Origin: Pseudomonas saudimassiliensis
GTDB taxonomy: Bacteria > Pseudomonadota > Gammaproteobacteria > Pseudomonadales > Pseudomonadaceae
Direction of reading: 5' to 3'
Assembly (NCBI RefSeq): GCF_000939975.1
Contig: NZ_LK391969.1
Coordinates: 1,148,693-1,212,692 of the forward strand
Length of the DNA stretch: 64,000 nucleotides
Each line of letters starts with the position of its first letter. Position 1 is the stretch's first letter. Below, piece after piece: positions 20,644-29,297 of the stretch. The notes under the pieces are model-generated. The model ran no database searches. It was given only the letters and a program-made list of their open reading frames with translations, and had not been told where the DNA came from. Made by a program: the position numbers and the translations under genes.

Positions 20644-22038
20644 ATGAACCCAGAAGTCATCATCGAAACCCTGAAAACGCTGGTCGACGCCGACAAGGTC
20701 CGCACCGACAGCGCGTCGCTGGACACCTGGGGCCGGGACTGGACCAAGCAGTTCGAGCCCGCACCGCTGGCCATCGTCTTCCCCAAGAGCATCGAGCAGG
20801 TGCAGGCGGTAGTGCGCTTCGCCAATGAACACAAGTTGGCGCTGACACCCTCGGGCGGCCGCACCGGCCTGTCCGCCGCCGCGGTGGCGGCCAATGGCGA
20901 GATCGTGGTGTCCTTCGACTACATGAACCGGATCCTCGACTTCAACCGCTATGACCGCACCGTCACCTGCCAACCCGGCGTGGTGACCGAGCAGCTGCAG
21001 CAGTATGCCGAGGAACAGGGGCTGTATTACCCGGTGGACTTCGCCTCCGCTGGCTCCAGCCAGATCGGCGGCAATATCGGCACCAACGCCGGCGGCATCA
21101 AGGTGATCCGCTACGGCATGACCCGCAACTGGGTGGCCGGCCTCAAGGTGGTCACCGGCAGTGGCGAGCTGCTGGAGCTGAACAAGGGATTGGTGAAGAA
21201 CGCCACCGGTTACGATCTGCGCCAGCTGTTCATCGGCGCCGAGGGCACCCTGGGTTTCGTGGTCGAAGCGACCATGCGCCTGGAGCGCGCGCCGAAGAAC
21301 CTCACCGCCATGGTGCTGGGCACGCCGGACTTCGACTCGATCATGCCGGTCCTGCATGCCTTCCAGGGCAAGCTGGACCTGACCGCCTTCGAGTTCTTCT
21401 CTGACAAGGCGATGGCCAAGATCATGGCCCGCGGTGACGTCCCCGCGCCCTTCGAGACCGACTGCCCCTTCTATGCCCTGCTGGAATTCGAGGCCGTGAG
21501 CGAGGAGATCGCCAACCAGGCGCTGGAAACCTTCGAGCACTGCGTGGAACAGGGCTGGGTGCTGGATGGGGTGATGAGCCAGAGCGAACAGCAGCTGCAG
21601 AACCTGTGGAAGCTGCGCGAGTTCATCTCCGAGACCATCTCCCACTGGACGCCGTACAAGAACGATATTTCGGTGACCATCAGCCAGGTGCCGGCCTTTT
21701 TGCGGGATATCGATGCCATCGTTGGCGAGCATTACCCGGACTTCGAGATCGTCTGGTTCGGCCATATCGGCGATGGCAACCTGCACCTGAACATCCTCAA
21801 GCCCGACGCCATGCCCAAGGAAGAGTTCTTCGCCAAGTGCGGCAGCGTCAACCAGTGGGTGTTCGACATCGTCAAGCGCTACAACGGTTCGATCTCCGCC
21901 GAACATGGCATGGGCATGACCAAGCGCGATTACCTGGGCTATAGCCGCAGCGCCGAGGAGATCGCCATCATGAAGGCGGTCAAGGCGGTATTCGACCCCA
22001 ACGGCATCATGAACCCGGGCAAGATCTTTCCGGTCTGA
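20644..22038 (+). CDS. d2hgdh: FAD-dependent D-2-hydroxyglutarate dehydrogenase
   Basis: 464 residues. PCMH-type FAD domain in the N-terminal half (PSGGRTGLSAAAV, SAGSSQIGGNIGTNAGG) and FAD-oxidase C domain (WFGHIGDGNLHLN, SAEHGMGMTKRDYLGYSRS). It oxidises D-2-hydroxyglutarate to 2-oxoglutarate, passing electrons to an electron transfer flavoprotein. The start at 20644 (MNPEVIIETLKTLVD) has GAGAG upstream; an in-frame ATG further upstream at 20599 is less likely. Divergent from serA with 170 bp between, consistent with the known metabolic coupling of the two enzymes in Pseudomonas. Confidence 0.92.
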   Translation: MNPEVIIETLKTLVDADKVRTDSASLDTWGRDWTKQFEPAPLAIVFPKSIEQVQAVVRFANEHKLALTPSGGRTGLSAAAVAANGEIVVSFDYMNRILDFNRYDRTVTCQPGVVTEQLQQYAEEQGLYYPVDFASAGSSQIGGNIGTNAGGIKVIRYGMTRNWVAGLKVVTGSGELLELNKGLVKNATGYDLRQLFIGAEGTLGFVVEATMRLERAPKNLTAMVLGTPDFDSIMPVLHAFQGKLDLTAFEFFSDKAMAKIMARGDVPAPFETDCPFYALLEFEAVSEEIANQALETFEHCVEQGWVLDGVMSQSEQQLQNLWKLREFISETISHWTPYKNDISVTISQVPAFLRDIDAIVGEHYPDFEIVWFGHIGDGNLHLNILKPDAMPKEEFFAKCGSVNQWVFDIVKRYNGSISAEHGMGMTKRDYLGYSRSAEEIAIMKAVKAVFDPNGIMNPGKIFPV

Positions 22039-22084
22039 AGGCCGGCAGCAGCGCTCACACGACTATCGCCCACGGGAGGCAAGC

Positions 22085-22753
22085 ATGACCTACCAGCATC
22101 AGTACACTGACGGCACGCCGATCAACCTGACCATGGGCAAGGTGGTCTGTGTGGGCCGCAACTATGCCGAGCATGCCAGGGAGCTGAACAATCCGGTCCC
22201 CAGCGAGCCACTGCTGTTCATCAAGCCCGCCACCGCGGTCGTGCCGCTGGCCGATGGCTTCCAGCTGCCCAACGGCCGCGGCGCCGTGCATTATGAAACC
22301 GAGATTGCCCTGCTGATCGGTGCCCCGCTGTCCGGCACGGTGAACCCGGCCGACGCCGCCGGCGCCATTGCCGGCGTCGGCCTGGCGCTGGATCTGACCC
22401 TGCGGGAACTGCAGGACCAGCTCAAGGCCAAGGGTCATCCCTGGGAGCGGGCCAAGGCCTTCGATGCGGCCTGCCCGCTATCGACCTTCGTTCGCCCAGA
22501 ACAGGCGCCTGCGCTCAATGCCATCCCCCTGCAGTTGACGATCAACGGGGAGTTGCGCCAGCAAGGCACCAGCGCCGAGATGATCACGCCGATCATCGCG
22601 CTGCTGCAGCATATCGCCGGGGTGTTCACCCTGCTGCCGGGGGACGTGGTGATCACCGGCACCCCCGCCGGGGTGGGTGTGCTCAACCCGGGCGACGCGC
22701 TGGAACTGGCGATTCCCGGCGTGCTGCACCAGACCAGCCGGGTACTTGACTGA
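22085..22753 (+). CDS. Fumarylacetoacetate hydrolase family protein (acylpyruvase type)
   Basis: 222 residues, single FAH domain. The motifs CVGRNYAEHARELNN, metal-binding HYETEIALLIG (Glu ligands) and GDVVITGTPAGVGVLNPGD are those of YcgM/FAHD1-type acylpyruvases and oxaloacetate decarboxylases. Mg2+-dependent C-C bond hydrolysis of small 2-oxoacids is expected, but the substrate cannot be read from the sequence. A strong GGGAGG site precedes the ATG. It is 46 bp downstream of the D-2-hydroxyglutarate dehydrogenase, probably the same transcript. Confidence 0.85.
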   Translation: MTYQHQYTDGTPINLTMGKVVCVGRNYAEHARELNNPVPSEPLLFIKPATAVVPLADGFQLPNGRGAVHYETEIALLIGAPLSGTVNPADAAGAIAGVGLALDLTLRELQDQLKAKGHPWERAKAFDAACPLSTFVRPEQAPALNAIPLQLTINGELRQQGTSAEMITPIIALLQHIAGVFTLLPGDVVITGTPAGVGVLNPGDALELAIPGVLHQTSRVLD

Positions 22754-22829
22754 CGCCCCGATCGTTGCACCGGGAACTTTCCTGGCGCGGGACCAGTCCT
22801 GACAGCTTTGAAGTAAAAGGAAACTCCCG

Positions 22830-23744
22830 TTGAAACGCTATCTGCTGGCTACCTTTGCGCTGTTGCTGGTGGGAGGCTTCGGCTTCCTGCATTACCACCA
22901 TCTTGATGTCCTGCTTTGGCAACAGTGGAAGCTGAACCGCCAGCCCATGCCGGCCCAGGCCATGGACCTGGGCCGCTACCGGGTGGATATCGAGGCGCTG
23001 CCCATCGCGGAACTGGATGACGATCTGTCCGCCCTGACCTACAACAGCGAGAGCGATACGCTGTTTGGCCTGGTCAACGGCACGCCCTTGATCGTCGAGC
23101 TGAGCCTGGACGGCCAGTTGCTACGCCAGATCAGGGTCGAGGGTGTGCGGGATATGGAAGGGCTCACCCACGTTGCCGGTGATCGCTACGTGATTGCCGA
23201 GGAGCGCAACCAGCGCCTGCGGGAGATCGATATCCCCGATGGCGCCACCGAGCTGGATGTGACCAATGCTCCCAGCCTGACGATCGCCGTGGACGAAAAG
23301 GCCAACAAGGGCCTGGAAGGATTGTCCTGGGACGCGGCGGGCCAACGGCTGCTGGTGGTCAAGGAACGTGACCCCATGCGGGTGATGAGCATTACCGGCT
23401 TCGTCGGGCAGGTGGCGGACGCCTCCATCAGCATCCAGCTGGAGCCCTCATTGCCCGCCGAGAACCTGTTCGTCAGTGACCTGTCCTCCCTCAACGCCGA
23501 TAGCCGCAGCGGGCATGTATTACTGCTCAGCGACGAATCCCATATGGTGGTGGAGTACACCGCCGATGGCACGCCCGTGAGCGTGCTGGGGCTGTGGCGC
23601 GGCATGGCCGGGCTCGAACGCACCGTGCCCCAGGCCGAGGGACTGACCGTCGATAACCAGCGACGGGTCTACGTGGTCAGTGAGCCAAACCTGTTCTACC
23701 GGTTCGTCCCGGTGGATCAGGCCGACCGCTCAATCGCCCAATAA
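22830..23744 (+). CDS. SdiA-regulated/YjiK family beta-propeller-like protein
   Basis: 304 residues with a TTG start at 22830 preceded by AAAGGA. One N-terminal hydrophobic segment (residues 4-20) anchors or exports it; the rest is rich in short beta repeats with acidic turns (LSALTYNSESDTLFGLVN, DMEGLTHVAGDRYVIAEER, KGLEGLSWD), matching the YjiK/SdiA-regulated domain. Function is unknown; phytase-like propellers are structural relatives. The 3' end overlaps the convergent DUF523 gene by 15 bp. Confidence 0.78.
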   Translation: MKRYLLATFALLLVGGFGFLHYHHLDVLLWQQWKLNRQPMPAQAMDLGRYRVDIEALPIAELDDDLSALTYNSESDTLFGLVNGTPLIVELSLDGQLLRQIRVEGVRDMEGLTHVAGDRYVIAEERNQRLREIDIPDGATELDVTNAPSLTIAVDEKANKGLEGLSWDAAGQRLLVVKERDPMRVMSITGFVGQVADASISIQLEPSLPAENLFVSDLSSLNADSRSGHVLLLSDESHMVVEYTADGTPVSVLGLWRGMAGLERTVPQAEGLTVDNQRRVYVVSEPNLFYRFVPVDQADRSIAQ

Positions 23745-24209
23745 CCGCGCCAGCTGATCCAGCTCGGTTTCATTGAATACCTGAACCCCGTGGCGCCGCA
23801 GCGCCGCGGCGGTCACGCCTTCGCCGACGATCCGGGTGCCGCTGAAGCTGCCGTCGTAGGTTTCACGGTTGCCGCACGAAGGACTGCGCGCCTTGAGCAC
23901 CGCAAAGCGGATGCCGTGGCGGCTGGCCAGTTGCACGGCCATATCCGCGCCCGCGCGGAAGGCGCTAGTGACATCGCGGCCATCCACGTCGACCACCGGC
24001 ACTTGCCCATCCAGCACCGCCGCGCCCTGCCCGCCGGGGATTTCCGCCGGTGGCCGGGGCGTAGGCAGCCCACCGCTGACCTCCGGGCAGAGCGCCACCA
24101 CCCGTCCCTCGGCCTGCCACTGCTGCAGCAGGGTGTAGGGGCCATGGGCGGCGCCGTCGTAACGGACCGGATTGCCCAGCAGGCAACTGCTGATCAGGAT
24201 CTTCTGCAT
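23730..24209 (-). CDS. DUF523 family protein (YbbK/TudS-like)
   Basis: 159 residues. It has the conserved cysteines in ISSCLLG (C9), LCPEVSGGLPTPR (C41) and SPSCGNRETYDG. These three cysteines bind a [4Fe-4S] cluster in the family member TudS, which desulfurises thiouracil; whether this protein has that activity is not known. It begins 5 bp after the 2OG-Fe(II) oxygenase stop, so the two are co-transcribed. Confidence 0.85.
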   Translation of the reverse strand: MQKILISSCLLGNPVRYDGAAHGPYTLLQQWQAEGRVVALCPEVSGGLPTPRPPAEIPGGQGAAVLDGQVPVVDVDGRDVTSAFRAGADMAVQLASRHGIRFAVLKARSPSCGNRETYDGSFSGTRIVGEGVTAAALRRHGVQVFNETELDQLARLLGD

Positions 24210-24214
24210 GGCGG

Positions 24215-24859
24215 TCAGAGCATCAGCGGGTTATCCGGCCGGCGGCGGAACCAACCTACCAGGCTGGCCCGCTCACGCTGGGCCTGGAGTACTTCGTGGG
24301 GCAGGCTGGCGCTCATGAATACCGCCAGGGTCCCGGCCCGCGGAGGCACGTCGATGGGCCCGTCGGGGAGATGCAGGCGCAGCTCTCCCCCATCGCCCGG
24401 CTGCCATTGGCGGTTCAGGTAGAGCACCACCGAGACGGTCCGCAGGGGGCTGTCCTTGAAGCGGTCGACGTGCCGCTGATAGCCGGCGCCGGGCGGGTAA
24501 AGCGCGTAGTGGGTCTCGAAGTCCTCCAGACCGAGGAACAGCGTCCGGTTCAGGGTGTGGCGCAGCTGCTCCATCGCCGCCAGATAGGCGTCCGCCGCCG
24601 GGTTGCCGGGGCAGTCATCCAGCCAGCGGATATGATCGCCACGGATATCGGGGACCACCACCTGCTCGCCCGCACGGCCTACCGCAGCGGGTTTCAGGGC
24701 ATCGCTGGCCCATAGAGAACGGCAGTTGCGCTCCAACTCCCCGAGCAATTCATCAGGTAACGCACTCTCGGTAATCGACCAGCCGTGCACGGCAAGGCTG
24801 TCGGCCACACGAACCAGACGGTCCGGCGCAGCGCCAGGGAACTCGGGCATCCTGTTCAT
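24215..24859 (-). CDS. 2-oxoglutarate/Fe(II)-dependent oxygenase (prolyl 4-hydroxylase-like)
   Basis: 214 residues. A double-stranded beta-helix oxygenase: HxD iron ligands in YQRHVDRFKDSPLRTVSVVLYLN, then the distal His in SLPHEVLQAQ and the 2-oxoglutarate-binding Arg in RERASLVGWFRRR. The spacing resembles the EGLN/prolyl 4-hydroxylase alpha-subunit class, which in pseudomonads includes a hydroxylase of elongation factor Tu; the substrate here is unverified. The ATG at 24859 gives a family-length protein; the longer frame upstream overlaps the divergent gene. Confidence 0.85.
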   Translation of the reverse strand: MNRMPEFPGAAPDRLVRVADSLAVHGWSITESALPDELLGELERNCRSLWASDALKPAAVGRAGEQVVVPDIRGDHIRWLDDCPGNPAADAYLAAMEQLRHTLNRTLFLGLEDFETHYALYPPGAGYQRHVDRFKDSPLRTVSVVLYLNRQWQPGDGGELRLHLPDGPIDVPPRAGTLAVFMSASLPHEVLQAQRERASLVGWFRRRPDNPLML

Positions 24860-25004
24860 ACTCAAATCGGGGTAGCGGCATCGCCCTGCCACGGACGGGG
24901 CACGGCGGACAAGACCCGGGGTTCCGGGCGCCGTATAGTGTAAACGGACCGCCCCCTCCGGAACAGTATCCGATTTTGCCCTTATCCCATGATTGCGAGG
25001 ATCC

Positions 25005-25748
25005 ATGCGCCCCATACCCCTGTCGTCTCTGTGGTTGACCTTTACCGCCCTGCTGCTCTGGAGCCTGCATGCCGCTGCCAGCCCCGCCGAACTCTACCAG
25101 CGCTCCGGCATGGCCCAGCATCAGGAGCACTTCCAGGCTGCCCTGCAGCGCGCCCAGCAGCGCTACGCCCAGCAACTGCCGCCAGCAGTGCAGGAAACCC
25201 TGACCCGCAACAGCAGCCAGCGGTTCGAACCCCAGGGCATGCACGATCGCGCCCAGGCACGGCTGGCGCTGGCGCTGCAACCGGCGGATATCCAGCAGGC
25301 GCTTACCTTCTTCAACAGTCCCCTGGGAAGCAAAATAGTTTCAGCGGAAACCCGGGCCAGTTCGCCGGCCTCGGTCGCCGCCATGCAACAGGGGCTGCCG
25401 GCGCAGCAGCTGAGCCCGGCGCGCCGCGCCCTGGTCGAGCGGCTGGCGACCCGCTTGCCGGCCCTGGAGCTGGGCGTGGAAGTGTCCATGGCGCTGACCG
25501 GGCTGGCGGCGCAGAGCGCCAATGACCTGTTGGGGGGATTGATGAAGCTTCCGCAGCAGGACGGCAGCGGTGGTCGTGAGCGCTTGCGCGCGCAGATGCG
25601 CCCCGACCTGCCCGATACTCTGGCCTACATCTATCGGGAGCTGAGCGACGACGAGTTGACCCGCTTCGCGGAATGGACCGAATCCGCCGCCGGCCAGGCC
25701 TTCTATCGCGCCACCGAGCAGGCGGTGCGCGACGCGTTGAACCCCTGA
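25005..25748 (+). CDS. Secreted DUF2059-like protein
   Basis: 247 residues. Signal peptide to about residue 27 (LLLWSLHAAASPAE). The mature part is helical and holds two similar elements: ALTFFNSPLGSKIVSAE and FAEWTESAAGQAFYRATEQ, each of the form F-x-S/T-x-x-G-x-K/F, which is the DUF2059 hallmark. No function is known to me. Start taken at the ATG 25005 with GAGG upstream. Divergent from the oxygenase gene and convergent with the hydrolase gene. Confidence 0.75.
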   Translation: MRPIPLSSLWLTFTALLLWSLHAAASPAELYQRSGMAQHQEHFQAALQRAQQRYAQQLPPAVQETLTRNSSQRFEPQGMHDRAQARLALALQPADIQQALTFFNSPLGSKIVSAETRASSPASVAAMQQGLPAQQLSPARRALVERLATRLPALELGVEVSMALTGLAAQSANDLLGGLMKLPQQDGSGGRERLRAQMRPDLPDTLAYIYRELSDDELTRFAEWTESAAGQAFYRATEQAVRDALNP

Positions 25749-25773
25749 CCGCAGCGGGACCGGTGCAGCCCGC

Positions 25774-26706
25774 TCAATAGCCCAGGCGTTCGCCCAGCCA
25801 GTCCAGGTACTGGCGGCGATACCTGGGCTTTTCATTGGCCAGGTGATGACGCGCCTTGGGCAGGTAGAAGAGCTGCGGATCGTCGAACTTCTCCCGCAAC
25901 ACCTTGATGTTGTGCTGCCAGTCCACCGTGCCATCGGCCTGCCCCTGGACAATCAGGGGGCGGTGCGGCGCCGGCAGCGCGGTCTCGATCCGTGGTATCC
26001 ATTTATCCAGCGCCTGTACCCAGGCCACCGGTAGCACCTGTGCCTGCAGCGGGTCGCGCTGGCGGATGAACTGGAGAAAATCCATATCCGTGGAATTGTC
26101 GGTGAAACGCCGCCCCAGCTGCTGGATGAAGCCGCCCAGCAACTTCAGGCTGAACTGGGACACACCCCATTGCCGCGGTCGCACCAGGGGCGCCATGAGG
26201 ATGGTCTGGCCCGCCTGTTCCGGCACCGGCCCATGCAACAGGCGATCGATCAGGATCGCCCCACCGGTGCTCTGCCCGAGGAAGTGCCAAGGCGCCGGCA
26301 ATTGCCACAGACGGCCTTGCTCGAAGACGCCGTCCAGCACCTGCTGGTAGCGCAGGAAACAATCGATACTGGCCCGCTCGCCGCTGGACAGGCCGTGCCC
26401 CGGCAGATCGAAGGCCAGCACCGCCAGTCGCTGCCCCAGGGCCCAGCGGATCAGATGGCGGTACAAGCCCATATGGTCGTAGTAGCCATGCAGCAGGACC
26501 AGGGTGCCGCGCGGCGCCGAGGGCCGCCACACCTGTACGGCGACGTCGAAGCCATCTACGCTGATACGTCCCAGATGTTGCTGGGCATCGGCACTGAAAT
26601 CGATACCATAATAGGCCGCATATTGCCTGGCGGCCTGATTGAATGGCTGACCCGGTTCCAGCTCGGGCAACTGTTCTACGAGCGTGTCGAGAAAGGTTTG
26701 ATCCAT
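25774..26706 (-). CDS. Alpha/beta hydrolase (lysophospholipase-like)
   Basis: 310 residues. Alpha/beta-hydrolase fold of the monoglyceride lipase/lysophospholipase kind (Hydrolase_4): oxyanion region LVLLHGYYDHMGLYRHL, FDLPGHGLSSGERASID, nucleophile elbow FLGQSTGGAILIDRLL (Ser), an acid in VQGQADGTVDW and His in ARHHLANEK. No signal peptide, so cytoplasmic. Start at the ATG 26706. Divergent from glcB across a 180-bp region that holds a 19-bp palindrome. Confidence 0.85.
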   Translation of the reverse strand: MDQTFLDTLVEQLPELEPGQPFNQAARQYAAYYGIDFSADAQQHLGRISVDGFDVAVQVWRPSAPRGTLVLLHGYYDHMGLYRHLIRWALGQRLAVLAFDLPGHGLSSGERASIDCFLRYQQVLDGVFEQGRLWQLPAPWHFLGQSTGGAILIDRLLHGPVPEQAGQTILMAPLVRPRQWGVSQFSLKLLGGFIQQLGRRFTDNSTDMDFLQFIRQRDPLQAQVLPVAWVQALDKWIPRIETALPAPHRPLIVQGQADGTVDWQHNIKVLREKFDDPQLFYLPKARHHLANEKPRYRRQYLDWLGERLGY

Positions 26707-26776
26707 TGAGGTCCCGGCTTGTCCTGGTGCAGCAGACGGGTAATTATCTGCTGCCTTGATCTGAGATCGATACAAT

Positions 26777-26795
26777 TTCATGTTCTGAACATGAA
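26777..26795. promoter_or_regulatory. 19-bp perfect palindrome in the glcB upstream region
   Basis: TTCATGTTCTGAACATGAA has 9-bp perfect arms around one base. It lies about 70 bp upstream of the hydrolase start and 92 bp upstream of glcB, in the size and place of a dimeric repressor operator. I do not recognise the binding protein; it does not match the Pseudomonas LexA, Fur or ANR consensus. Confidence 0.5.
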
Positions 26796-26886
26796 TTGCA
26801 AACGATCATCGTGTAACATGCAGCGACTTCCACACCACATCTTTTCGCGCCCAGAGCGCAATATCTCAGCAGAGTGAGGGGTTTTC

Positions 26887-29064
26887 ATGACTGAACGCGT
26901 CCAGGTTGGTAACCTCCAGGTTGCCAAGGTTCTCTTCGATTTCATCAACGACCAGGCCATTCCCGATTCCGGTGTCCAAGCTGACGCCTTCTGGAGCGGC
27001 GTGGACACGCTGATTCATGATCTGGCTCCGAAGAACCGCGCCCTGCTGGCCAAGCGTGACGAACTGCAGGCCAGCATCGATGCCTGGCACCAGCAGCGTT
27101 CCGGTCAGCCCCATGATGCCGTTGCCTACAAGGCGTTCCTCCAGGACATCGGCTATCTGCTGCCCGAGCCGGCGGACTTCAAGATCACCACCGACAATGT
27201 CGATGAAGAGATCACCAGCATGGCCGGCCCGCAGCTGGTGGTGCCGATCATGAACGCCCGCTTCGCCATCAACGCCGCCAACGCCCGCTGGGGCTCCCTG
27301 TATGACGCCCTCTACGGCACCGATGCCATCAGCGAAGCCGACGGCGCCGAAAAAGGCCCGGGCTACAACCAGGTACGCGGCGACAAGGTTATCGCCTTCG
27401 CCCGCGCATTCCTTGATGAGGCAGCTCCGCTGACCAAAGGTTCCCATGCCGACTCGGTCGCCTACGCCATCGAAAACGGCCAGTTGCTGGTTACCCTGAA
27501 GGACGGCAGCCAGACCGGCCTCAAGGAAGCCGACAAGTTCGTGGGCTTCCAGGGCAATGCCAGCGAGCCCCAGGCCGTACTGCTGAAGAACAACGGCATG
27601 CATTTCGAGATCCAGGTCGACCGCACCAGCCCCATCGGCCAGACCGATGCCGCCGGCGTGAAGGACGTGCTGATGGAAGCCGCCATCACCACCATCATGG
27701 ACTGCGAAGACTCCACCGCCGCCGTCGATGCCGAAGACAAGACCGTGGTCTACCGCAGCTGGCTGGGCCTGATGAAGGGCGAACTGGCCGAGCAGGTCAG
27801 CAAGGGCGGTACCACCTTCACCCGTACCATGAACGCTGATCGGGTCTACACCGGGGCAGACGGCTCCGAGCTGACCCTGCACGGTCGCTCCATGCTGTTC
27901 ATCCGTAACGTCGGCCACCTGATGACCAACGATGCCATCCTCGACAAGGACGGCGCCGAAGTGCCCGAAGGCATCCTGGATTGCGTATTCACGTCCCTGG
28001 CCGCCCTGCATAACCTGCGCGGCAAGACCACCCGCGCCAACAGCCGCACCGGCTCCATGTACATCGTCAAGCCGAAGATGCATGGCCCGGAGGAAGTCGC
28101 CTTCGCCAATGAGCTGTTCAACCGGGTGGAAGACCTGCTGGGCATGGCGCGCAATACCCTGAAGATGGGCATCATGGACGAGGAGCGTCGTACCACCGTC
28201 AACCTGAAGGCCTGCATCAAGGCCGCCAGCGAGCGCGTGGTATTCATCAACACCGGCTTCCTCGACCGCACCGGTGACGAGATCCATACCTCCATGGAGG
28301 CCGGCCCGGTAGTGCGCAAGGCCGCCATGAAGGGTGAGAAGTGGATCGCCGCCTACGAAGACTGGAACGTGGACCATGGTCTGAACTGCGGCCTGTCCGG
28401 CCGGGCGCAGATCGGCAAGGGCATGTGGGCCATGCCTGACCTGATGGCGGGCATGCTCGAGCAGAAGATCAACCATCCCATGGCCGGCGCCAACACCGCC
28501 TGGGTACCTTCGCCGACCGCCGCCACCCTGCACGCTCTGCATTATCACAAGGTCAATGTATTCGAGCGCCAGCAGGAACTGGCCAAGCGCCCCTTCGCCT
28601 CGGTGGACGATATCCTGACCATCCCGCTGGCCAAGGACACCAACTGGAGCGCGGAAGAGAAGCAGAACGAGATCGACAACAACGTTCAGGGCATCCTGGG
28701 TTATGTGGTGCGCTGGATCGACCAGGGCGTGGGCTGTTCCAAGGTGCCGGACATCAACGATGTCGGCCTGATGGAAGACCGTGCCACCCTGCGGATCTCC
28801 AGCCAGCTGCTGGCCAACTGGCTGCGTCACGGCATCATCACCGAGCAGCAGGTCATCGAAAGCATGCAGCGCATGGCTGAAGTGGTCGACCGCCAGAATG
28901 CCGGCGATCCGGCCTACCGCCCGATGGCGCCGAACTTCGATGACAGCGTCGCCTTCCAGGCGTCGCTGGAACTCATCCTTGAAGGGACCAAGCAGCCCAA
29001 CGGCTACACCGAGCCGGTTCTGCACCGCCGACGCCGCGAGCTGAAGGCCAAGCTCGCCGGCTGA
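26887..29064 (+). CDS. glcB: Malate synthase G
   Basis: 725 residues, the length of the monomeric G isoform. Condenses glyoxylate with acetyl-CoA to malate, completing the glyoxylate bypass and glycolate use. Typical segments: [20 protein letters not shown] at the start, catalytic-arginine region [34 protein letters not shown], and the C-terminal [13 protein letters not shown]. No isocitrate lyase or glycolate oxidase genes are near it in the window. Ends in a strong terminator. Confidence 0.97.
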   Translation: MTERVQVGNLQVAKVLFDFINDQAIPDSGVQADAFWSGVDTLIHDLAPKNRALLAKRDELQASIDAWHQQRSGQPHDAVAYKAFLQDIGYLLPEPADFKITTDNVDEEITSMAGPQLVVPIMNARFAINAANARWGSLYDALYGTDAISEADGAEKGPGYNQVRGDKVIAFARAFLDEAAPLTKGSHADSVAYAIENGQLLVTLKDGSQTGLKEADKFVGFQGNASEPQAVLLKNNGMHFEIQVDRTSPIGQTDAAGVKDVLMEAAITTIMDCEDSTAAVDAEDKTVVYRSWLGLMKGELAEQVSKGGTTFTRTMNADRVYTGADGSELTLHGRSMLFIRNVGHLMTNDAILDKDGAEVPEGILDCVFTSLAALHNLRGKTTRANSRTGSMYIVKPKMHGPEEVAFANELFNRVEDLLGMARNTLKMGIMDEERRTTVNLKACIKAASERVVFINTGFLDRTGDEIHTSMEAGPVVRKAAMKGEKWIAAYEDWNVDHGLNCGLSGRAQIGKGMWAMPDLMAGMLEQKINHPMAGANTAWVPSPTAATLHALHYHKVNVFERQQELAKRPFASVDDILTIPLAKDTNWSAEEKQNEIDNNVQGILGYVVRWIDQGVGCSKVPDINDVGLMEDRATLRISSQLLANWLRHGIITEQQVIESMQRMAEVVDRQNAGDPAYRPMAPNFDDSVAFQASLELILEGTKQPNGYTEPVLHRRRRELKAKLAG

Positions 29065-29081
29065 TCCGCCCGCAGCGCTGC

Positions 29082-29117
29082 AAAAGCCCGGCAGGCCTTT
29101 CTCCGCCGGGCTTTTTT
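29082..29117 (+). terminator. Rho-independent terminator of glcB
   Basis: AAAAGCCCGGC pairs with GCCGGGCTTTT across a 12-base loop, and a T run continues to 29117. It starts 18 bp after the glcB stop codon. Clear intrinsic terminator. Confidence 0.9.
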
Positions 29118-29297
29118 GCGCCTGATCAAGTCCCCTTGCTACCGTCCATCGCATACTGGCACAAGGCTGCCACTCAAATCTGGCATTCTTTTTGCCCTGA
29201 CGTATTATTAGCGCCAAATTTCCATCGCCGGGTCCGAGACGCTCAACTGTCCGCCCGGGTGATGCCGTGATTCGCTGCCATCAAGGGGGGGTTGCCC

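Noticed and set aside
26866-29217. 783-codon minus-strand ORF opposite glcB
   Set aside because: Antisense shadow of malate synthase G; no ribosome site or domain.
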